Assembly: GCA_000333855.2 (NCBI GenBank) | Contig: CM007319.1 | Coordinates: 1,304,361 to 1,365,537 of the forward strand | Length of the DNA stretch: 61,177 bases | DNA from: Endotrypanum monterogeii | Lineage: Eukaryota > Euglenozoa > Kinetoplastea > Trypanosomatida > Trypanosomatidae | Reading direction: 5' to 3' | Part shown: positions 32,701-39,687 of the stretch, piece by piece | Layout: every line of letters starts with the position of its first letter | Position numbering within the stretch: position 1 is the stretch's first letter | Notes under the pieces: model-generated | What the model was told of the DNA's origin: nothing | Seen by the model: the letters and a program-made list of their open reading frames with translations, nothing else | Databases searched by the model: none | Translations under genes and position numbers: made by a program

Positions 32701-33199
32701 TCCGCCGCACGGATGGACGTAGGTTCCATGGCACACTTGCGTCCCCCTGGCAGCCAGTGCCACTTTCCGGGTAACGGGCATTGTAGCGAGGAATCCCTAG
32801 GCTGTCCAGTGAAACATCATCATCGCCACCAGAAGAGCAGTTATCATCCGCGTGGCGATGGGTTTGGGAGCCGTTGTCACCATTTGATTTTCTAGCGCAG
32901 CCCAACATCCTATTTGGAAATTCGGTTGCAAGGTGCTTTGAAGTAGCTGCCCTTGGCGCTAAAAGAGAATTTGCTTGGGTATCAATCGACCCCGCCGAGA
33001 CGAGCGTGACTGGTGCCGATACCGAAAACGGCTGCGACGGTGAGGGGACCGTGCCTTGATGATACATCATTTCAGCCCCCGCTGCAGGCGAGAGACCAGC
33101 CTGTGAACTTGTATCAGCATGGGGCAACTCTCCAGTATTTGATGACGCCTTCACTTGCGGAGTAATGCCGGGCTCGTCAATAATAGGAGCCTGTGACAT
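29741..33199 (-). CDS. FUSC/aromatic-acid-exporter-like multispan membrane protein, 1152 aa
   Basis: A large integral membrane protein with two hydrophobic blocks. The N-terminal ~170 residues are Ser/Gly-rich and cytosolic-looking. The first block (about 183-336) holds roughly five or six segments, such as ITAIAVLLPASLIA and IYYTAMLFIMAVF. A soluble helical region follows (about 337-590). The second block (about 598-742) has segments including LTGCLLGTVLGFFAG and TFGIFIYLLVSGIVL. A long soluble C-terminal region of some 400 residues completes it. Duplicated hydrophobic blocks separated by a large helical domain are the layout of the fusaric-acid-resistance (FUSC/ArAE) superfamily, which includes bacterial efflux pumps and plant ALMT channels. 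The substrate and membrane are unknown. The family assignment rests on architecture more than on short motifs. Confidence 0.85.
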   Translation of the reverse strand: MSQAPIIDEPGITPQVKASSNTGELPHADTSSQAGLSPAAGAEMMYHQGTVPSPSQPFSVSAPVTLVSAGSIDTQANSLLAPRAATSKHLATEFPNRMLGCARKSNGDNGSQTHRHADDNCSSGGDDDVSLDSLGIPRYNARYPESGTGCQGDASVPWNLRPSVRRNNFTFFDCLRAPPFWYQFEFAIRITAIAVLLPASLIAARVPGSPFVSPFMVISSSVLAAKRTSGESIAFVCNWIRAGCFWLPLSVIAGTLNLGHHIVSWCIYYTAMLFIMAVFTEGIVRRICLLLFNGCAVGLLLNKNHGAFFPCRVMVDWSIGMGLCVVAAFFPYPLFCKREAQRLLCDIAHNTATAYRGLVDSFWSPSNVERNMAMSKVHIMTDSLDELLPLFEHHQNFSFYEFFFESAELRDIRALKFALFERLRINLSSMTRVLDMVQQKPSAIDDSDRSKAFAEILNPHLDAVAEVFDKLVDRLAHARSRKALLELCYHFEEFSNRTNSLQDAFKSARRAIFYECTSRVLEEFVPLMTFYLFTVVCVRDTMDIFQNKVKAYRPNIMSTIKQIWFKTVWEPLRENLDFLVRLFTHWNRREIQRVIEAAKVSGAMILTIGFSFLINIDKASFSGPNIIAFVSGSNPVEALQESIVRLTGCLLGTVLGFFAGTYSETPVQRVASLCTLMFCGTFLRFDKEYGVLAMYGTFVLIPLISINTTLDDTVARMNQNTFGIFIYLLVSGIVLPLSPGWILRAKRSNILRCMSSVLSSMMDLFSEPLAHDVSICKYANMEVKAAENETPSPHAHSGESLAHFTTSLRNRSLYLLSKTDTVMNDIDKQLADLMRRLKDTKEIMKFARGERTLVVVDYPIKSCELTYQHMYRMTMLLKTMWMSWNLMRSQRSYTEETRHMMSNLQPVARDVAAAFRRFVDLMCYMIREPSINLEVVILKAVLDMIESADVLHCRKSQIMLMLINQSVHNHLASTDSGDATGNPGGENEDFRHGDATVHPSDIRVLHTPLPKVSDTSVLTHDPSEKGARPASTVARRRPIPRAATMHALSSYSTSISPATSPVTRGYNFQVLASERNVSVMPYLRRAGSKASSEQWSPVVNTVHLPPNFHFPLTSEDVEGLHSFTLSLEMFANETKLLMVSITALLDNLRQKL

Positions 33200-33272
33200 G
33201 GCTCGAGAGCACCAGAACGTATTTCTCCTCTATTCCTGCCTTCGAGTATCCTATTTTGATGCCTTCTTTGCA

Positions 33273-33310
33273 CTTGTGAGTGGAAAAAAAAAAGGAGAAA
33301 GGAGAGTGGA
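33273..33310 (-). promoter_or_regulatory. Predicted trans-splice acceptor for the FUSC-like gene
   Basis: A strong minus-strand pyrimidine tract (CTTTCTCC then T10) is followed by CACTCACAAG, with AG at 33274-33273. The 5' UTR would be about 73 nt. Confidence 0.65.
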
Positions 33311-33613
33311 GGGGGGAGGGAAGGTGACTGCTGCCTGGGAAGTATGTATACATGCATGTGTGTGGGTGCATATGTACATGATTGCGCATAGATAGCAGAG
33401 AGTCATGAACGGAGAAACACCTGATGGGCGAAAACAACATGAAAGCAACGAGTGGTCAATAAATCAGTTCACTATGCACACAGCTGCTCCTGCCCTCTCG
33501 CACATGTGAAGAGCTACATGAACCCCTTCAGACCCACGAGTAATTAACAAAAAACAGCTTCATAACAATCGGCAGAGCCTCGAACACAGAGAAGAAAGCA
33601 AAGGCAGGGTACA

Positions 33614-33642
33614 ATATATATATACATATATATATATATATT
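33614..33642. repeat. (TA)n microsatellite
   Basis: TA run with one C interruption, about 40 bases downstream of the XPG stop codon. Confidence 0.9.
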
Positions 33643-33683
33643 TTTTAAAGGGGGGCTTCCTTTCACTAAACGATTGCCGTTAA

Positions 33684-36419
33684 CTATGTCGCGCTCCGCT
33701 GTATCTGCTGCACAGCGCGCAGGTGGGAGAGGATGGTGGTATGCTTGATGGGCTGCTTCTGATAGGCCCACGTTGCACGAGATCGCTCCCGCATGCCATA
33801 CTCGTCTAGATTTCGCTGTCCGGGGATGCGTGACGCGCGAATCTTCTCTGTTTCTGCCTCGCAACGCATGCACTCCTTGCGCGCGAGCTCATACCGCTGT
33901 AGGATCCAAGGCGAACTCAGCGCCCCGAGGGCCCCGGCGAAGACGCGAATCCGGTGCCAGTCTGGCGGCAGCCAGTCGAATGGATTGGCGTCCGAATCGA
34001 CGGTAGCGTCGAAAAACGATTCCACAGCATGCGCTTCTGGAAAGCTCACACGTTGAATCAGCGAGCGCCAATGTGCAATGTTTTCTTGGAGGAGCACGAA
34101 CTGCAAGATGGTCATGTTATCGTCTACCTCTTGCCACGAATGCGGAGGCCTCTCGACGAGCTGAACCCAGCGCTCCAATACACGTAAGACTGCTGAAGAG
34201 GATGTGCTATCCGCCTCCGCGCCTCCCTCAGTCGTCCAAGACACCACGATGGCCTTCAGCGCACCTACGAGACCGATGCCAGAGATCCCCTCTGTGTAGT
34301 CGCATCCCAGCAGAGAGGCGAGTGCTACCAGCACGGTCTTCGTGATGCCACAAGCTGCTAGGTGTCTCTGCTCGTAAGCGACGACATTCTTGGATTGTGC
34401 AAAAAATCCCCGCAGAACCGTTGTGGCGCCATGCACTACCACGTCGCTGTCCTCCGTGAAAACGGCGTCCACTAGGCCACACTGGGTTAGGAATGCACAC
34501 TGTGCATCTGCTTCTGCCGGGCTGAGCACAAACGGCAAGCCGCAGCAGTCCAGAAGCTCTACCACCTTGAGTAGTTCAAAAGGCACAATTCTTTTGGGAT
34601 TCCGCTCAGCACCGCTGAAACCATGGAACTCGGCAGCCATTTTGCTTGGCAGAGCCCCCTGCGTGCGATGGAATTCAGTGCGAGGAGGGAGAGGCTCACC
34701 TGCCTCCACTAGAATGTGAGCATGACCTCTCACACCTCTGTTGCTGTCAATAAACACAGCGGCAGACTTCGGCGGCGACGCTGTACAGAATCGTGAAAAA
34801 TACTCACCAGCTTTTACTGGAGTGTAGTCATCGTCATCCTTCTCCTCTCCCACCTTCTCTGAACACGTGCGTGGTGGCGTCAGACACGAGACCGTGGCCG
34901 CCTGTTCAGCACTCGAAGACGACGGATCCGAACAGGACTCACTTTCCTGCACCTGCTGACCCAGAAGCTGGGTCAGGTGCAGCCGCTGCGTATACGGCTC
35001 CCATGTAGACTTGGCATCATCACCTTCGCTGTCACTAGCGTCGTTGGTTACGCCGCTTGCCTCCTCCTCCTCCTCCGGATCGCCGTCGCAGAAAGCGCCT
35101 CGGCTGGTGCTCGTGCTACTCCTATCGGAGTCAGCTGTTTTCTCTGTATCAGCGCTCACACAGGTGGCAGAAGATATCGACAGGGCTGTGGAGGAGGATC
35201 TCTCCCCTACAATTCTCGTGAATTCGGGAGGAGGAGGCAACTTGCATGTACACGAAGGGAGTGCATTCAGATATCGTGTTACATCTCCGCTTTCTAGTAC
35301 CGTCGACGAGGATGACAGCGAGAGGGTAGGCGATGACAGTGGAACCTCTTTCTCCGCGGCGTTCCAACAACCAATGGTGCTAGCCTTGTCGGCCAAAACC
35401 ATCTCCTCCACCTCGCCACTGTCTACGGAAGCGGTAGTGCAACAGAGGCTGGACGCCACCTCGACATTTCTTTCACTGTCACTGACGACGATGTAGTTTG
35501 ACTCCCTGACCTGGGAATCTTCCGACACTGATACTACGTCTGCCGTATAGTTCTGGCACGGTATCTCTGGGTACCCCGAGGCAATCGCATCTGCCACGTC
35601 CTTTGCACTGTCGTCAACGGCGCAGCGGGGACCCATGTAAAGAGATGTGCTGGTGTACTGCAAGGCGTTGTGCGAGACTTGTGCTTCGTAGCGCGCGCGC
35701 TCTTCCAAGAAGCCCTCCGCGTCGCTCAGAAAACTCTGAGTAATCGAAGCAGACACTGCGTCAGGGGCGAGGCTGATTTTTTTTCGAAAGCGCTGACGGT
35801 GCTTCGGTCGGAAGGGCGGCAGTATTTTCTCAGAATCGTCTCGATGTCGCTTTCCGCACTGCACTGCGCTCCTGTGTGCGCTGCTTGTTGCACTCATTGA
35901 CTGACCTGCAGCATTGGTACGGGGTCCCATATCGGGTGCACTCGCCTCCTCCGAGGCGCCAGTAGCTGCCGGGGCCCTAACTGCACCTAATTCTTCCTCG
36001 GTGACCACAGCTTCGTTATCGGCCGAGAAAGTGGCCGACAAGACAGCGGTTAAGTCTTGTACGTTCAATTTCCCACTGGCAACCTGCGCCATGAGTATCT
36101 GGCGCGCCTTTCGCTTGAGGAGAGCCCGCTCATTTTTTGCCCGCTGATTCCTGCGGCGGCGAAGCTCGGCATCCTTGGACAGCGTAGTCGCACTATCGAA
36201 GACAAAAACGGGCCGAATTCCGTAAAAAAGCAGCTTTAATATACGCACCAGAAACCCCTCAAGTATTTTCTGCTCTACATCCTCGCCAGGCGCCACGCGG
36301 GCGCGAAACTGTGCGATCCAGATGCTCGCATCAACCGCCACGCGCTTGCCTCTGAGTTCATCTGGCCCTACGACCACTCCAAAAGAATCCAAAAGTCTCC
36401 ATAGGCCGTGAACACCCAT
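33684..36419 (-). CDS. XPG: XPG/Rad2 structure-specific endonuclease
   Basis: A 911-aa member of the FEN1/XPG nuclease family, with the N and I nuclease domains split by a spacer, as in XPG. The N domain starts MGVHGLWRLLDS and carries Asp30 and Asp75 (VFVFDSA). The I domain (about 608-720) carries SPAEADAQCA (Glu636, Asp638) and FTEDSDVVV (Asp657, Asp659), with the helix-hairpin DNA-binding stretch LLGCDYTEGISGIG (703-716). All expected metal ligands are present. The spacer of ~500 residues is acidic and Ser-rich, looks disordered, and matches XPG rather than FEN1 or EXO1. Residues 868-874 (QRNLDEY) resemble a PCNA-binding box but lack the second aromatic. XPG cuts 3' of lesions in nucleotide excision repair with TFIIH. 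Nuclear. Very confident of the family. Confidence 0.93.
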   Translation of the reverse strand: MGVHGLWRLLDSFGVVVGPDELRGKRVAVDASIWIAQFRARVAPGEDVEQKILEGFLVRILKLLFYGIRPVFVFDSATTLSKDAELRRRRNQRAKNERALLKRKARQILMAQVASGKLNVQDLTAVLSATFSADNEAVVTEEELGAVRAPAATGASEEASAPDMGPRTNAAGQSMSATSSAHRSAVQCGKRHRDDSEKILPPFRPKHRQRFRKKISLAPDAVSASITQSFLSDAEGFLEERARYEAQVSHNALQYTSTSLYMGPRCAVDDSAKDVADAIASGYPEIPCQNYTADVVSVSEDSQVRESNYIVVSDSERNVEVASSLCCTTASVDSGEVEEMVLADKASTIGCWNAAEKEVPLSSPTLSLSSSSTVLESGDVTRYLNALPSCTCKLPPPPEFTRIVGERSSSTALSISSATCVSADTEKTADSDRSSTSTSRGAFCDGDPEEEEEASGVTNDASDSEGDDAKSTWEPYTQRLHLTQLLGQQVQESESCSDPSSSSAEQAATVSCLTPPRTCSEKVGEEKDDDDYTPVKAGEYFSRFCTASPPKSAAVFIDSNRGVRGHAHILVEAGEPLPPRTEFHRTQGALPSKMAAEFHGFSGAERNPKRIVPFELLKVVELLDCCGLPFVLSPAEADAQCAFLTQCGLVDAVFTEDSDVVVHGATTVLRGFFAQSKNVVAYEQRHLAACGITKTVLVALASLLGCDYTEGISGIGLVGALKAIVVSWTTEGGAEADSTSSSAVLRVLERWVQLVERPPHSWQEVDDNMTILQFVLLQENIAHWRSLIQRVSFPEAHAVESFFDATVDSDANPFDWLPPDWHRIRVFAGALGALSSPWILQRYELARKECMRCEAETEKIRASRIPGQRNLDEYGMRERSRATWAYQKQPIKHTTILSHLRAVQQIQRSAT

Positions 36420-37254
36420 TGTACACGACTATACGCGTGTCCAGTGAAATTGAAAAAAAAAAGTGTGGAAAGGGTGGGGAAAGAGAAATGACGGCACTAT
36501 CTTCCTAACAGCACAGACGCCTATGTAGAAAAAAAAAATCGAGACACAAGCCCCCTTGTGATTCGGGCCGCTACTCAGCGGCTGATCCTGTACCAAGAAA
36601 ACAGGGCACCTTAAGAGTGCAAGGGCCGCCTATCCACCTCGTAAAGAAAGAAAAAAAAAGACGTATATTTTCTTTTCATCGTCGTGATCCGAAACACGGA
36701 TGACCATCCATCCAAACGCCTTGCGCAGTGTTGCTTGCGGAATAATGGAGTACGAGACACGGCGTGAAGGGGGAAAAGAAACCTGTACCATAGCTCTTCC
36801 GAATAAATAGACGACGACGGTCATCTCCTGTGTATCCACGTGCCCCCCCCCGCTGCACTGTGGCATATACGTAGGTACACACGCATACACACATCCCCTC
36901 TTTATTTTTCTTTTATGGATACAATTCGTGGTTTCATTAAGGGAGCAGCGGCAATCACAAGCTCTACCTCTCCTTTTCTTCAACTTCATGCCGCTTACGC
37001 CAACGTAGGCAAGGGAAGAAACGAGAGGAAGAAAACGCGTTTGGTCCCCCCTCCTCGGAAAACACACACACACACACACACAAACCAAATGATGCCTGAG
37101 TGCACTGTCATACACACTCTCCCCATGACGGATTTCCTTTTTTTTTTAGGCGCAAAATATAACCTCGACTTTTGCACCCTCGCAACCACGTTCGTGCCGT
37201 CTTGGCGGCTCGCTTTTTCAACCTCCGCACCTCTGCGTCTTTCTTCGAGGCGAC
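36420..37254. other. 0.8 kb spacer
   Basis: Contains A9 runs, a C9 run near 36842 and a CA tract (about 37064-37082). No gene is supported. Confidence 0.65.
36429..36480 (-). promoter_or_regulatory. Predicted trans-splice acceptor for XPG
   Basis: A minus-strand pyrimidine tract (CTTTCCCCACCCTTTCC then T10, about 36451-36480) is followed by the first usable AG at 36430-36429. That leaves an unusually short 5' UTR of about 9 nt, so the exact site is uncertain. Confidence 0.4.
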
Positions 37255-38376
37255 TCAGTTGCGCAGTCGGAAGCGACCCTGCACAAATCGGCGCGCGAAG
37301 GACACGTTCGTCTTGCGGTTGGTCACCTTGTTTGTGATGATGTCAAGAGCGATCACATCAAATCCCGCACCTTGAAATAATGTGCGGACCTCCTCCAAAG
37401 AAAAAAAGTGACTGAGGGTTCCGTTGGTGCGCTCGTACGTGTTCGCGTCATCGTTGGGATGATCAAGACCGCGGCTCTGTCGGTGCGACGATGCCTGAAA
37501 CCGCCGCTCTGCATGATCGCTTATGCAATAGTCGCGGAAATACAGGACGCCCCCAGGGCGCGCCATGCAGTGGGCGATGCGGCGGAGGACAATGGCATGT
37601 GAGCAGACGGGAATGGAGCAAAGAACAAAAATGAGGGAGACGAACTCCGGATACTCACCGAGTGGGGATCTGCCCACGACCGCAGTGGTGTCACGATTAA
37701 CGATATTACCGTCAGCCACGCCCACAGCAGACGACGAGAACGCTATCGCGTCGACCTCTTGGTTCTTGAAGAAGGGACAGTCTGCCACATCCGACTGACT
37801 GGGGTCCAAAACACAAACGTGCACTTTTGAAGCCAAATTTGGCGGCAGTAGCGCCCGCTTCTCCTCCAGAAGTGAGATAGCAACGGGTGAAATGTCAAAG
37901 CCAAGAAGCGCTCGCCAAAAACGAAGGTGTCCGTACTGCTCAAACACTGGAAGCATTGCATTGCCCACACCACAACCAGCCTCCATCCACGAAAACGAGC
38001 AGCTAGACGAGGATCCACTAGCAGGCTCACTTGGGGAAGCCTTATCTATTGCGGATGCCTCCATCTCAGCCGCCACGGCAGCATCGATCGCCGCACGAAG
38101 CTCCTTAAACTCTCGCAAGATGTAGTGCCGATCCTTGTATCCGTTCACGGTGTTGTTGCGGTAGTACATGTCCCATTGGCGTTTATGTAAATCGGGTCTT
38201 CGACGCGCCCGGTGCGCCTGCAGCTGTCCATTTTTGTAGGGCTGGTAATCGGCAACAAAAGGTGGATAGGGCGGTGACCGCGCTCGCTTGCGCTCCTCTG
38301 GCACGACGTGCGCGCATGAAGAACCTTCATCATGTGAAGGCTGGGCTGGCGTTTGAGAGTGTACCTTTGACGACAT
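37255..38376 (-). CDS. METTL2/6/8-type tRNA 3-methylcytidine methyltransferase
   Basis: A 373-aa S-adenosylmethionine-dependent methyltransferase. The family's N-terminal signature is near 68-75 (QWDMYYRN). Motif I EAGCGVGN (132-139) binds the cofactor, followed by LLGFDISPVAI (157-167). The C-terminal half shows the family pattern GGVLYFRDY (275-283), the RTNGTLSHFFSLEE segment and NRKTNVSFARRFVQGRF at the end, which closely matches METTL2, METTL6 and yeast Trm140. These enzymes methylate C32 in the anticodon loop of certain tRNAs. Low-complexity inserts lie at about 100-128 and 205-235. Start: the frame opens at a GTG one codon earlier, so I use the ATG at 38376. Which paralogue it matches (METTL2, 6 or 8) cannot be settled here. 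Confidence 0.9.
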   Translation of the reverse strand: MSSKVHSQTPAQPSHDEGSSCAHVVPEERKRARSPPYPPFVADYQPYKNGQLQAHRARRRPDLHKRQWDMYYRNNTVNGYKDRHYILREFKELRAAIDAAVAAEMEASAIDKASPSEPASGSSSSCSFSWMEAGCGVGNAMLPVFEQYGHLRFWRALLGFDISPVAISLLEEKRALLPPNLASKVHVCVLDPSQSDVADCPFFKNQEVDAIAFSSSAVGVADGNIVNRDTTAVVGRSPLGEYPEFVSLIFVLCSIPVCSHAIVLRRIAHCMARPGGVLYFRDYCISDHAERRFQASSHRQSRGLDHPNDDANTYERTNGTLSHFFSLEEVRTLFQGAGFDVIALDIITNKVTNRKTNVSFARRFVQGRFRLRN

Positions 38377-38943
38377 CACTCACTTCTGAAACGATGGATA
38401 CACTAGCTCGTAAGTGCCTTGTATGTATCTGTTGAGTGGCACAGCTTGCCTGTGTGCACCTATGTATGTCTACTTCTTTTACCACACGGCTCCACAGCAG
38501 CACACGCTCTGCCGTAGTTTCCCGCACCCCTCCCACTTTTTTTTTTTTTTTACGAGCTCCCCTCCTCCCACACCTTGAAGCGGTGAGTGCTTCTCTCCGT
38601 GAGAAAAAAAAAAACGATTGTTTTCAATACTGGCAAACGAGTACCCAGAGGAAGGGAGGAGAGTGGAGAGCAAGGGCGAAGGAGGTAGAGACTGTGAGGG
38701 AAATACGGGTGAAGATCCATAAGCTCAGCGGCAGAAACACCCTAGAGAGGAGCTGGGGGGGAGGGGGGAGGGGGGGGGAGCCTGCCTTGCCGATTCAATG
38801 GATAGGTTTGTTTGTTCGTAAAGATTTGAATGTGATGGGAACTGTCCTCAGAAGTCAAAGGAGAAATGGGGTGGGAAGGTGGGGGAGAACAAGCGAGGAT
38901 GTGCCATCACCACCACCCCCCACCCCCCACCCCAATGCGGCAG
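38377..38943. other. 0.6 kb spacer
   Basis: T15 and A12 runs, and G-rich tracts at about 38755-38780. No gene is seen. Confidence 0.7.
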
Positions 38944-39687
38944 CTACAATTTCATCTTTCCCTCGGCAAACGGGTTGTAGAGAACGGTGGTGCTCGTGAT
39001 GCGAACGCACGACGCAGGCTGAACAAAGTGTTTTTGGTCCACCTCTGCCGAAGCTACTTCTACTGCACTGAGCACCGTATCCCCGGACTTGGAGGCAGTG
39101 TTGAGAGGTGTGTCACGCTCAATAGGAGCAGTAGAGCCTTCTGCTACATCACCCGAATGAGTGCTCACCGTCTCTCCCACCACTGCAGCCTCAGAGGCGG
39201 AGTACACACCATTCAGGTCTACAACACCAAAGGCAGTGTACACGCCATCAAAAGATGGCTGCGGAGTTGTAGTAATGAAAAATTGAGAGGCGTTCGTATC
39301 AGCCTTAGGACCCTTGTGTGCCATACAAAGGGTGCCTCGTTGTGCGCACGTTGTTACGCCGAAGCCTTCGTCGTGAAAATACCTTCCGCGAGGAATACCA
39401 GCGGCAGCTACCGATGCGGCCTCAACCGACTCTGCACCTTCCTCTTGGCCTCTGTCCGTGGTGCTGTCCAAAGAAGGCAGCTTGGCAAAGATGGACTCGC
39501 CCCCCTTTCCGGTATTCGTCGGATCCCCCGTTTGAAGCAAAATCCCTGGAAAGTGGCGATAGAACGCGCACCCATCATAGTAGCCCGAGGCGCAGAGAGC
39601 GAGAAAATTAAAAGAAGCCACTGGGCACACCTGATAATTGAGCAACACGGGAAGATCCCCCGCAGTGGTGTGCAGTACGACCGCCAT
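38944..39687 (-). CDS. PPIL3-like cyclophilin (peptidyl-prolyl isomerase)
   Basis: A 247-aa cyclophilin. The frame extends upstream, but the ATG at 39687 begins the conserved MAVVLHTTAGDLPV start and follows a splice acceptor. Core motifs: FNFLALCASGYYDGCAFYR (26-44) with catalytic Arg44, LLQTGDPTNTGKGGESIF, then SQFFITTTPQPSFDG and YTAFGVVD. The end (TVLYNPFAE) also matches human PPIL3, a spliceosome-associated isomerase. It is about 85 residues longer than PPIL3 because of two acidic, Ala/Ser/Glu-rich insertions, roughly 73-100 and 165-215. No signal peptide, so cytosolic or nuclear. Family sure; the PPIL3 subgroup likely. Confidence 0.92.
   Translation of the reverse strand: MAVVLHTTAGDLPVLLNYQVCPVASFNFLALCASGYYDGCAFYRHFPGILLQTGDPTNTGKGGESIFAKLPSLDSTTDRGQEEGAESVEAASVAAAGIPRGRYFHDEGFGVTTCAQRGTLCMAHKGPKADTNASQFFITTTPQPSFDGVYTAFGVVDLNGVYSASEAAVVGETVSTHSGDVAEGSTAPIERDTPLNTASKSGDTVLSAVEVASAEVDQKHFVQPASCVRITSTTVLYNPFAEGKMKL

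Larger units (their letters stand above)
33200..33683. other. 0.5 kb spacer between the XPG and FUSC-like genes
   Basis: Includes a TA tract (33614-33642) just downstream of the XPG stop, and a long polypyrimidine tract (minus sense) near 33282-33310. Confidence 0.7.
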
